Part shown: positions 33,966 through 44,087 of the stretch, piece by piece | How the letters are laid out: each line of letters starts with the position of its first letter | Numbering within the stretch: position 1 is the first letter of the stretch | NCBI RefSeq assembly: GCF_018205975.1 | Contig: NZ_CP073577.1 | Coordinates: 1-64,000 of the forward strand | DNA length: 64,000 bases | Source of the DNA: Erythrobacter sp. JK5 | GTDB taxonomy: Bacteria > Pseudomonadota > Alphaproteobacteria > Sphingomonadales > Sphingomonadaceae | Reading direction: 5' to 3' | Program-made: the position numbers and the translations under genes | The notes under the pieces: model-generated | What the model was told of the DNA's origin: nothing | The model's database searches: none | Seen by the model: only the letters and a program-made list of their open reading frames with translations

Positions 33966-36329
33966 TCAGAACCCCAGCGTGATCCCGACCCGTCCCGCGG
34001 TCTTGCCGTCCTTGTTGAAGCCGGTTGCCACCCCGGCATTGACCGCGACATTCTCGCTCACCAGCGCGCCGATCGTGAACGCCCCGGCATGCGCGCCGTC
34101 ATAGGTGCCGACATTGGCGCTGAGGCTGAAACTGGTGTTCGGCAGGAAAGTCGTGCCGCCCATCGCTACCGCCACTGCGGTCGAGCTGGCGATCTCGTCG
34201 CCGAGCAGCTCGACCTCTCCTTCGAGCAGATCGAGGCGCCCCTCGGTCAAGCTCACCCGCCCGGACAGCGCGTTGAACTGCGCGTCGGTTACCGCCGAGA
34301 GCGCGTTCATCGAGACCCGGATATTGTCGACCGAGGCGGCGGTAGCGACGCTCTGGCGGCCGAGTATGCCGGTGCCGTCGACCGTCACCGCCTGCACCGG
34401 CCCCTGCTGCGCGGAGGTGGAGGCGGCGATATCGCCGATCCGTACCGCGCTTCCGGTTCCGCCCAGCGTCACCTGGTTGGCGGCGGTGGTGGTCGCTCCG
34501 GTGCCGACGGCGGTCGAGGCGGTGAAGTCCGCCGTCGCGCCGTTGCCGATCGCGGTTGCCTGATTGGCGCGGGCGAGTGCTGCCCGCCCGATGGCGGTGG
34601 CGTTCTCGCCCGTCGCCTGCGAAGCGCTGCCGATCGCGGTCGATTGCAGCGCTGGCGCGAAGCTGGCGTATCCCAGCGAGGTCGAGAAGTTGCCGCGCGC
34701 CTGCGAGAACGCGCCGAACGCCAGCGCGCCGACTCCGCTCGCGCCTGCACCCGCACCCACGGCGGTCGATTGCACCCCGGTCGCGCTGGTTCCCGCGCCG
34801 AGCGCCGAGGTGTTGAGTCCTTGCGCCACCGCATCCGCGCCCAGCGCCGTGGTCTGCTGACCCGTAGCCTGCGCTCCGAGGGTATCGCCGTCCAGACCGT
34901 CCCCGCCGATGGCAATCGCGCCTGGATTCGTAGCCGACGCAAATGGTCCGAGTGCCGTTGCATTGTCGCCGCTGCCGATTGCGCCGCGACCGACCGCAAC
35001 AGCGAGCGAGCCACCGGCTTGCGCTACGGCTCCCAGTGCAGTGCCGCTGGAGCCTTGTGCGCTGCTCATGAACCCCAGCGCAGTTCCGCCGTTGCTTGCA
35101 GCGCTCAAGGCGCCCAACGCGGTCGAGCCCACAGCATTGGCAGACGCGCCCGCTCCTACGGCCGTCGCATTGGAGGAGCTGGCAAGGCTGGACCTGCCGA
35201 TCGCGACCGATTGAAGACCGCCGGCGTTGGCCAGCGTGCCGATGCCCAGCGAATCCTGACCGCCGGCAGTCGCGCTTTCGCCGAAGGCTATCGATGCCTG
35301 TCCGTTGGCATTGGTGAAGCGCCCGATGGCGATGGCCTGGATCGCGCCGACATTGGCGGTCGATCCCAGCGCAATCGAGTCGGTGAAGTCCGCCACCGCA
35401 TCGGGTCCGATGGCGATGGAAAAATTACCGGTCGCCTGCGCGCCAAGCGCATCGGCATCGCCCGCGTCCCCGCCAATGGCAATTCCGTTGATCCCGGTTG
35501 CGTTGGTTCCTGATCCGACCGCGATGGAACTCACACCTCCGGCAGCAGCATTTCGTCCGACGCTGGTTGCATCGCTCATGGTAGCCGATGCTCCAACTCC
35601 CAATGCCGTGGCAAACAATCCGGTCGCCTGGGCATTATGGCCCAGTGCGCTACTTCCTTGCATCGTAGCCTGAGAGAAGACCCCGACACTGGTCGAGAAG
35701 CTCCCGCTTGCCAGCGAAATGTAGCCGAACGCCGCACTTTCCTGGCCAGTCGAACGGGCGCCGGCTCCTACCGCCGTGCTGGGGGAACCCGAAGCGACGC
35801 TATCGGCACCGATTGCGACTGAACTGGGCGCGGTTGCCTGAGCGCCGAAGGTGTCGCCATCGGTCCCATCGCTGCCGATGGCGATGGAGTCCGCCCCGCT
35901 CGCAAACGCCAGCAATCCCACGGCAATAGAACCGCTTCCTTGCGCGGTAGTGCTCCGACCGACTGCGGTTGCCCCTGCCGCAGTGGCGACAGCAGAATTT
36001 CCAATCGCGACCGTCCCTGGGGCCACCGCATCGGAAAACGCTCCGACCGCGAGCGAGGCACTGCCGGTTGCTTCGGCAAAATTGCCGATCGCGGACGAGT
36101 TGGTTCCGGTCGCCAAGGAGTTGGCACCGCATGCAAGCCTGCCGTCGTCACCACCTGAATCCGCATTCAGATCGGTATCGACATTGGTATCGGCATTGCC
36201 GTCGTTGTTGGTATCGAGCAGGCAATCGTCGGCGCGGGCCGGTTGCGGCAATCCTGCCAGCATGGCGAGGCCGATCCCGGCGGCTCCAGCAAGCGTGAGC
36301 GCACGAACCGATAGATTGATGATTTTCAT
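33966..36329 (-). CDS. Trimeric autotransporter adhesin 5
   Basis: 787 residues from the ATG at 36329 (signal peptide VRALTLAGAAGIGLAMLAGL ending PARA); GGAGGG lies upstream. The N-terminal two-Cys module is rich in Asp/Asn (DDCLLDTNNDGNADTNVD ... RLACG), like thrombospondin type-3 Ca loops. The head is one long YadA-repeat array with Asp-rich inserts (GSDGTDGDTFGAQATA, GGDAGDADALGAQATG, GGDGLDGDTLGAQATG). The distal head matches adhesins 3 and 4. The anchor (VAVAMGGTTFLPNTSF ... VGITLGF) is a third, distinct type. A longer coiled coil (LTEGRLDLLEGEVELLGDEI) precedes it. First gene of the same-strand block. Confidence 0.92.
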   Translation of the reverse strand: MKIINLSVRALTLAGAAGIGLAMLAGLPQPARADDCLLDTNNDGNADTNVDTDLNADSGGDDGRLACGANSLATGTNSSAIGNFAEATGSASLAVGAFSDAVAPGTVAIGNSAVATAAGATAVGRSTTAQGSGSIAVGLLAFASGADSIAIGSDGTDGDTFGAQATAPSSVAIGADSVASGSPSTAVGAGARSTGQESAAFGYISLASGSFSTSVGVFSQATMQGSSALGHNAQATGLFATALGVGASATMSDATSVGRNAAAGGVSSIAVGSGTNATGINGIAIGGDAGDADALGAQATGNFSIAIGPDAVADFTDSIALGSTANVGAIQAIAIGRFTNANGQASIAFGESATAGGQDSLGIGTLANAGGLQSVAIGRSSLASSSNATAVGAGASANAVGSTALGALSAASNGGTALGFMSSAQGSSGTALGAVAQAGGSLAVAVGRGAIGSGDNATALGPFASATNPGAIAIGGDGLDGDTLGAQATGQQTTALGADAVAQGLNTSALGAGTSATGVQSTAVGAGAGASGVGALAFGAFSQARGNFSTSLGYASFAPALQSTAIGSASQATGENATAIGRAALARANQATAIGNGATADFTASTAVGTGATTTAANQVTLGGTGSAVRIGDIAASTSAQQGPVQAVTVDGTGILGRQSVATAASVDNIRVSMNALSAVTDAQFNALSGRVSLTEGRLDLLEGEVELLGDEIASSTAVAVAMGGTTFLPNTSFSLSANVGTYDGAHAGAFTIGALVSENVAVNAGVATGFNKDGKTAGRVGITLGF

Positions 36330-36331
36330 GG

Positions 36332-36370
36332 CTTTACCCTCCAGGCCCGGCTGCCTCGAAAAAGGTAAAG
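36332..36370 (-). promoter_or_regulatory. Inverted repeat next to the adhesin 5 ribosome-binding site
   Basis: In the message sense CTTTACC (36370-36364) can pair with GGTAAAG (36338-36332), which directly follows and partly overlaps the GGAGGG ribosome-binding site before the ATG at 36329. A GC-rich inverted pair (GCCCGGC/GCCGGGC) lies in the same leader and could compete. Confidence 0.35.
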
Positions 36371-36616
36371 GTGGCCGGGCGATCCCGTGTTGATCGAGTC
36401 CGCGGCCCAGCAATGCTTGCGCTGTTGATACCGGCGCAATCCGCAGAGTTTCTGCCCTTTCCCGCCTTCCGTCAATCGCGAGCGGGGCCTCGGGCGAACC
36501 GGGCGATCCGCAGTGACTCCCGGGGCGATGGATCGACCAAGGCGGTGACCGCGTTTGATCCTGCGAGCGAGCACCACCGTTGCTTTGCAAGGCGGATTGG
36601 CGGAGGATCACGGACG

Positions 36617-37495
36617 ATGCACTATCCGTTGATATCGATCCTCCTGGCTTGCTGTCTGCTCGTCGCTGCCTGTGACGACGCCGTCGAGTCCGCCGGTGCG
36701 TCTACCAGCACGACGCATGAGACTGGCGTAGCGACCTCGATCCTCAATGCCGGTGTCGCGGTGCATCTCGGCAAGACGGAGGCCCCGGCCAAATTTCTGT
36801 TCGATCCGCTTTACGACGATCATTTCGGCTCGCTCGAACCGCTCGACAATGCGCTGATCGAGCGGATCGTCACGGGCGCGCCGCCCTACGATAACGTTGC
36901 CGCGGTGTTCGTCAGCCACGCGCATGGCGATCATTTTTCGGCCACCCACCTCAACCGGATGCTAGCCGCGCAACCCGGCCTGCGTCTCGTGGCTCCTGCT
37001 CAGGCCATCGAGGAGATGCGCAGGGGCGAGGGCTGGGATCCGACCTTTGCGGTGCGGATCGAGGCGATCTCGCTCGAGAACGGGGCGCGGGCCGAAACAT
37101 TCGAAATTGCCGGGGCGCGGATCGAGGCGTTTCGATCTCCCCATGCCGGTTACCCTGACCGCCACAGGGACGTGCACAACATCACCTACCGCGTGACTGC
37201 CGCCTTCGGGACAAGGGCCGTGCATCGTGTGATGCATTTCGGCGACGCCGATCCGGGCAGCGCGTTCCTTGCTCCGCATGCCGATTTCCTCTCGCGCACG
37301 CGGACCGGCCTTGCGATCGTGCCGTTCTGGTTTCTGAGCGCAGACGACCCGCAGGCGCTGATCGGCACTACGCTGAATGCCGAAGCGGCGGTCGGCATGC
37401 ACGTTCCGGTGCGCGAGCCTGAGTGGCTCGAGGCCAGCGGATGGGAATATTTTTCCGGAGAAGGACAGACCGCAGCGATCCCGGCTACCCGATAG
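36617..37495 (+). CDS. MBL-fold metallo-hydrolase lipoprotein
   Basis: 292 residues. The lipoprotein signal is LISILLACCLLVAACDD, acylated Cys after LVAA. The body is a metallo-beta-lactamase fold with SHAHGDHFSATHL (HxHxDH), later FRSPHAGYPDR, MHFGDADPGS and MHVPVREPEW, matching the UlaG/phosphodiesterase-like branch with dinuclear metal. Substrate unknown; location is the periplasmic face of a membrane. I start at the ATG at 36617, since the upstream frame lacks coding character. The 287 bases between adhesin 5 and this gene should hold divergent promoters. Confidence 0.83.
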   Translation: MHYPLISILLACCLLVAACDDAVESAGASTSTTHETGVATSILNAGVAVHLGKTEAPAKFLFDPLYDDHFGSLEPLDNALIERIVTGAPPYDNVAAVFVSHAHGDHFSATHLNRMLAAQPGLRLVAPAQAIEEMRRGEGWDPTFAVRIEAISLENGARAETFEIAGARIEAFRSPHAGYPDRHRDVHNITYRVTAAFGTRAVHRVMHFGDADPGSAFLAPHADFLSRTRTGLAIVPFWFLSADDPQALIGTTLNAEAAVGMHVPVREPEWLEASGWEYFSGEGQTAAIPATR

Positions 37496-37569
37496 CTGCC
37501 CGAAGGCGGTTGAATGTCTCGCGGTATGTGTCATTATTGCAGGCGGGGCTGGCACATGGAGCAATTCAT

Positions 37570-40402
<2,833 letters not shown>

Positions 40403-40427
40403 CGACCGGTCACAACGGGAGAGGGAA

Positions 40428-40943
40428 ATGATGAAGACTACCATGACGATAGCTGCCGCCTGTGCGCTTGCGGCCGGCCCCGCGCTGGCCGACCACCATT
40501 CCGGCACAGCGCACGTCGCGAAGCAGACCATCATGCCCGAGGACGAACAGGCGCGGGCGTTTCTCGAACAGTTCGGCTTTTCCGAAGCGGTGATCCACGG
40601 CGACACGATCTACCTGTCGGGCGTGATCGCCGGGCCGCCGGGCGAAGGCATGACCGAGGAGGAGGCCTACGATCGTGCCTTCGGCTATATCGGCACGGTT
40701 CTGACCCGCGCCGGATCGGGCTGGGACGATGTGCTCGATCTCACCACCTTCCACGTCGATATCGAAGCCTCGATGCCCGCCTTCGCGGCAGCGAAGAACA
40801 AGGTGATCGAGGCGCCGTTCCCGGCCTGGACCGCGATCGACGTCGACCGGCTGTATTCGGCGGACGGGCTGGTCGAGATCAAGATCGTCGCGCGGGTCTC
40901 GCGCATGGCACCCGCGCAGAAGGCCATGCCGGAAGGAGAATGA
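40428..40943 (+). CDS. Secreted RidA-like (YjgF/YER057c/UK114) protein
   Basis: 171 residues. A signal peptide (TIAAACALAAGPALADHH) precedes a RidA-type fold: AVIHGDTIYLSGVIAGP, LTRAGSGWDDVLDLTTFHVD and the last strands GLVEIKIVARV. RidA normally deaminates enamine/imine intermediates in the cytosol using a conserved Arg near the start of the penultimate strand. Here that place reads FPAWTAIDV, so the Arg seems to be missing. Together with export, this argues against the classic reaction. It follows thiC by 25 bases with GGGAGAGGGA before the ATG and could be read through from it. Confidence 0.8.
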   Translation: MMKTTMTIAAACALAAGPALADHHSGTAHVAKQTIMPEDEQARAFLEQFGFSEAVIHGDTIYLSGVIAGPPGEGMTEEEAYDRAFGYIGTVLTRAGSGWDDVLDLTTFHVDIEASMPAFAAAKNKVIEAPFPAWTAIDVDRLYSADGLVEIKIVARVSRMAPAQKAMPEGE

Positions 40944-40947
40944 GTCG

Positions 40948-41172
40948 ATGAGCGGACTGCCCTACGAGGAGGCGCTGGCCGAAGCGCAGTCAGCCCTGGA
41001 GCGCGCGAAGGCGCTGCTGCTGGACGAGCTCGCCGAGTATCCGACGCCGATCAGCGGCTGCGACGCGCAATATATCCGCCTGATCAGCGACCGGACCAAG
41101 ATCGGATCGTGCCTGCGGGTGATGGAGGAGCAGCCGTTCGTGGCGACGCCGAGGGTGCTGGAGGCGGGGTAG
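40948..41172 (+). CDS. Small conserved-looking hypothetical protein (74 aa)
   Basis: 74 residues starting four bases after the RidA-like stop, with AAGGAGAATGAGTCG upstream as ribosome-binding site. The first half is an amphipathic Ala/Glu-rich helix (LAEAQSALERAKALLLDELAEYPTPISGC); the second has DAQYIRLISDRTKIGSCLRVM. No domain recognised and no signal peptide. Tight spacing suggests cotranscription with the RidA-like gene. Confidence 0.6.
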   Translation: MSGLPYEEALAEAQSALERAKALLLDELAEYPTPISGCDAQYIRLISDRTKIGSCLRVMEEQPFVATPRVLEAG

Positions 41173-41479
41173 GGGGAAGTTACTCTGCAGGCTTCAGACA
41201 CCTCAAACCATACAGGCCTTTCGATACAAGGCATGTAGACGGAATCGCAAGATTCCGCTAACTATTGATGCACAACGGCGCGCCGCCGGTTGGACTGGAA
41301 GCGCGCCGTTGCTCTTACCCCTTGTGGAAGGGGGCAGCGTGGGGGTCGCCCGAGGGCGTCACCCTATAATGTCCGGGCCATGTTCCACATGGCGCACCTC
41401 CTTTCCTCCGAGTGGGCAAGCAGCGCGCTTCCGGCCATGGAAACGGCGCGCTGTGCGAGAATAACTGGGCGACTGGCGT
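41173..41479. other. Gene-free 307 bases with hairpins, left edge of accessory stretch
   Basis: I see no gene here. Two clean hairpins follow the 74-residue gene: CGGAATC-GCAA-GATTCCG at 41240-41257, and AACGGCGCG (41274-41282) with CGCGCCGTT (41302-41310) followed by GCTCTT, both usable as terminators. At the right edge GGCGACTGGCG (41468-41478) pairs with CGCCGGTCGCC (41485-41495) around the stop of the next gene. No tRNA or flanking attachment repeat was found. GC content begins to fall here. Confidence 0.5.
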
Positions 41480-42295
41480 TCATTCGCCGGTCGCCTTGTT
41501 GCTTTCGGAGCGCTTTACTTCAGATCCTTTGGTGTAGATGACTGCAAAGATGGACTCAGCCATCGTGAGCCAAGCCTTGCGATCATTCTCAGACCACGGC
41601 TCGTCAACCATCGGGAGACGGTCAATCATCCCCTGTATGAGCGGGTGGTGGTTCCCGCTTCCGCCACCACCGTTGTCACCGCCCTTAGCTTGCTCTTCGT
41701 TGGCAGGAGCATCATTCTGGTTGTCAACATCGCTAACGTTTTGCGCCCCATCGAAGTGCGGTTTCACAAGGCGATCCTCCCCCTTGGCGAAGAAGCCCGC
41801 CTGTCGAGCGGAGCGCTCGAATGCCTGCCGCGCCTTGTCGGTCTGTTTGCTGGACACCCCAAGGTTTTCCATTTCGCGCTCAAGCGCCTTCGAGGGCGGC
41901 AGGCGCTGACCTTTGTAGTTTTCGTAAATCGCCGAATAGAGTGGAACTGCCAGAAAAGCTGACGCCCGCGCCTCAGCTTCGGTGTCAGGCTCGATAATCC
42001 GCAGCCCGATACCGCTCAGCTTTGTCGCATCGCGGCCCTCCTTTTCAGTGAGGCCGAAAATGCGCGCAGTGCCAGTCTTAAGGCGGAACGCGCCGCTCAA
42101 CGTCTGGTCCATCGTAGCCGCAAGCTCATGTGCTTCCATGGCGCTATGGCCGCGCGTCTTATACATCGCGTGCGCGACCTCGACTGCCGTATCGAGATCA
42201 AGATAGGGGAAGGATATGGTGGAGGTCTGCCGCTTCCGAGGCTCAGGTTTTGCCTGCTCCGCCGCCTTGTCGAATTGAACCGTTTCGCCCGTCAT
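41480..42295 (-). CDS. Unassigned accessory protein (271 aa)
   Basis: 271 residues; family not recognised. Residues about 28-155 look globular and mostly helical (YLDLDTAVEVAHAMYKTRG, GAFRLKTGTARIFGLTEK, LSGIGLRIIEPDTEAEARA, FLAVPLYSAIYENYKGQ). A basic helix with Arg/Lys follows (KQTDKARQAFERSARQAGFF), then a low-complexity linker (NEEQAKGGDNGGGGSGNHH) and a helical tail. The domain order (globular, basic, glycine linker) would suit a DNA-associated protein, but this is a guess. Base composition is lower in GC than flanking chromosome genes. It is divergent from the methyltransferase across a palindromic operator. Confidence 0.6.
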   Translation of the reverse strand: MTGETVQFDKAAEQAKPEPRKRQTSTISFPYLDLDTAVEVAHAMYKTRGHSAMEAHELAATMDQTLSGAFRLKTGTARIFGLTEKEGRDATKLSGIGLRIIEPDTEAEARASAFLAVPLYSAIYENYKGQRLPPSKALEREMENLGVSSKQTDKARQAFERSARQAGFFAKGEDRLVKPHFDGAQNVSDVDNQNDAPANEEQAKGGDNGGGGSGNHHPLIQGMIDRLPMVDEPWSENDRKAWLTMAESIFAVIYTKGSEVKRSESNKATGE

Positions 42296-42334
42296 GAGGG
42301 AACCTCGTGCCTAGTTGATAGGCGCGCCATAACC

Positions 42335-42391
42335 CGCGTTTGCGGATTGAGTCAATACATCCGCATTATTCCGCAAACGCGTTTGCGGAAT
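42335..42391. promoter_or_regulatory. Palindromic operator array between divergent accessory genes
   Basis: A perfect 24-bp palindrome at 42368-42391 has half-site ATTCCGCAAACG. A separate copy of the half-site, CGCGTTTGCGGATT, lies at 42335-42348, and GCGGAT (42342-42347) forms another inverted pair with ATCCGC (42359-42364). The spacing between the two main sites is about 38 bases. The site lies in the 165 bases between the divergent 271-residue gene and the methyltransferase gene, as expected for a dimeric repressor. Confidence 0.6.
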
Positions 42392-42460
42392 GCGAAACTC
42401 GAGTCTTTAGAGTCACTTAGCTGATATTGACTAACCACCTGATTCTGTTACATTAAATCC

Positions 42461-43054
42461 ATGGATGCAACATATAACCTAAACGGCGGGTTTAAGCCTG
42501 CAACAAAGCGTTTTGCGGATCTGGCAGGGCCAGATTTTTTCCCAACGCCGGCATGGGCGACGCATGCGCTTGTGGATAATGAGGTCTTCAAGGGCGAGAT
42601 ATGGGAGTGCGCCTGTGGCGACGGCTCCATGTCACAGGTCCTTGATGAGACAGGAAATAGGGTTGTCAGCTCCGACCTGTACGACCGTGGTTATGGCGAA
42701 AGCAATCATGACTTTCTTGCTTCCTCGCGACGCGCACCCAACATCGTAACCAATCCGCCCTACAATGCTGCGGAAGGCTTTGTTCGGTCGGGAATGGAGC
42801 GGGCGGACAGTAAATTCGCACTCTTGTTGCGGCTCGCGTTCCTCGAAGGTGCAAACAGGCAGCGCACGATCTTTTCTGAGTGTCCGCCGTCCAGAGTTTG
42901 GGTATTTAGTGAGCGAATTACATTCTATCCCGCTGGCGCTAAGCGGAAGGGAAGCGGCACTACGGCATATGCTTGGTTTGTCTGGGACAAAAGCGCTCCA
43001 ACCGGAACCGAACTCAAGTGGTTAAAGCCAGGCTACAAGAAGCTCTATTCTTGA
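42461..43054 (+). CDS. Orphan DNA adenine methyltransferase-like protein
   Basis: 197 residues. IWECACGDGSMSQVL (about 46-60) is a motif I-like SAM site, VVSSDLYDRGYG supplies the acidic residue of motif II, and VTNPPYN (about 96-102) is motif IV of N6-adenine/N4-cytosine methylases. The N-terminal DFFPTPAWATHALVD is typical of small phage-type methyltransferases. No target-recognition domain of any size is present, and no restriction nuclease gene is clearly paired. It likely modifies DNA of a mobile element or host. Lower GC than neighbours. Ten bases overlap the convergent winged-helix gene. Confidence 0.8.
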   Translation: MDATYNLNGGFKPATKRFADLAGPDFFPTPAWATHALVDNEVFKGEIWECACGDGSMSQVLDETGNRVVSSDLYDRGYGESNHDFLASSRRAPNIVTNPPYNAAEGFVRSGMERADSKFALLLRLAFLEGANRQRTIFSECPPSRVWVFSERITFYPAGAKRKGSGTTAYAWFVWDKSAPTGTELKWLKPGYKKLYS

Positions 43055-43362
43055 GGTACTGAGTCAAGAAACGACCGTCCTAGATCAGTAATACGGATCG
43101 TCTCACTTTGAGCATCGTAGGTGGCATAACCGCGAGTAAACATGCTCGTTGATGTTTCACGATGCGAAACAAGGTTGCGAACCTTTTGGCTAAAGTACGT
43201 ATCGTTTCGCCCATCCAAGATTTGGGCGTCCGTCCCTTCAGGCTGAAATTCATCTTCCATGACTTCAATTAACTTTGTCGTCGTGATTTCCCCACCAAGA
43301 CTCGCAGCAGCTGCTCGCAATGCCGGAATAATCAAATCACGCTCTCGAATACGAGCGGGCAT
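43045..43362 (-). CDS. Winged-helix protein, restriction-accessory type
   Basis: 105 residues: REIPALR-like helix start (RERDLIIPALRAAAAS), GGEITTTKLIEVMEDEF, a loop with DAQILDGRNDTYFSQKVRNLVSHRE, then a wing (YATYDAQSETIRITDLGRSFLDS). FSQKVRNLVSHR-type segments are known to me from winged-helix domains attached to HNH or Mrr-type restriction nucleases. Here the nuclease part is absent, so it may be a stand-alone DNA-binding protein or a remnant. It converges with the methyltransferase gene. Confidence 0.6.
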   Translation of the reverse strand: MPARIRERDLIIPALRAAAASLGGEITTTKLIEVMEDEFQPEGTDAQILDGRNDTYFSQKVRNLVSHRETSTSMFTRGYATYDAQSETIRITDLGRSFLDSVPQE

Positions 43363-43503
43363 CTCTATTCTCCATTCCTTAGTGTTATCTTCGCAGAAAA
43401 AACTGGGTAGGCAAGGTGGTTTCGTGCAGATCCGCCGAGGTGGAGTGCGGAATTCTGTTTGCGGCCCTTTCCTACACCGCCAAAATCTGCCTTACACTCG
43501 CCG

Positions 43504-44087
43504 ATGGCGAACTCCTCTTCCGGCACCTCCGACACCGCTCCCCGATCCACCGCGCTCATCACCAGCGCGTCCTCCACCGCCCGCTCAAGGGACCGACACG
43601 ACGGCTGGACGCCGCGGCGGCAGGCGACCTTCCTGCGCGCGCTCGCCTCCTCGCACTCGGTCAAGCATGCCGCGCGGGCGGCGGGGATGAGCCGCCAGTC
43701 CGCCTATGCCCTGCGCGCGCGGCTCAAGGGGGAGCCGTTCGACCATGCATGGGCGGCGGCCCTGCGCTGCCGCTTCGACGCGCTGGCCGAGGCCGCGATG
43801 GAGCGGGCGCTCACCGGGGTCGAGGTCCCGCATTACTACAAGGGCGAGCTGGTCGGGACCTCGCGCAAGTTCGACGAGCGGCTGACGGTCGCGCTGCTGC
43901 TGATGCGCGACCAGTTCGCCCCGCCGCGCGCGCGCGCGCCTACGAGCCGGCGGGGGACTACGGCCCGGACGATTTCGGGCGGCTGGTCGAGCGGGTCGAG
44001 ACCGGCCCCGAGACCTGGGACGAAGGCGCGCGGCAGGAGCGCGAGGCGCTGTATGCGGAGTATGAGGGGCAGGGGGAGAGTGATTAA
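43504..44087 (+). pseudogene. Helix-turn-helix protein broken in a (CG)n tract
   Basis: The frame starting at 43504 encodes a Ser/Thr-rich start, then a helix-turn-helix (GWTPRRQATFLRALAS, VKHAARAAGMSRQSAYALR) and a helical region ending LLLMRDQFAPPRA. After the CG run at about 43926-43940 the sensible reading continues in another frame as YEPAGDYGPDDFGRLVERVE to the stop at 44087. Removing one CG unit joins the two parts into a 193-residue protein. The product may be a terminase-small-subunit-like or regulatory protein; I cannot assign it. The start codon is uncertain. Confidence 0.6.

Noticed and set aside
33012..35513. Very long open frames antisense to the adhesin genes (for example 833 codons at 33012-35513, and Ala/Pro/Ile-rich frames at 24643-25506 and 28917-29912)
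   Set aside because: They mirror the repeat code of the adhesin heads on the other strand, lack starts with ribosome-binding sites and show no domain; high GC makes such shadows common.
20600..36100. Regular short repeats spaced at roughly 42 bases, which look like an array
   Set aside because: They are codons of 14-residue protein repeats in frame, vary freely at third positions and have no constant spacer structure, so this is not a CRISPR array.
41173..41479. tRNA or tmRNA gene as an integration site
   Set aside because: No cloverleaf or T-loop consensus could be drawn; the inverted repeats are simple hairpins.
41480..44087. Prophage
   Set aside because: Only a small methyltransferase, a winged helix and a possible terminase-small-subunit-like remnant are present; no integrase, capsid, tail or lysis genes and no attachment repeats were found.
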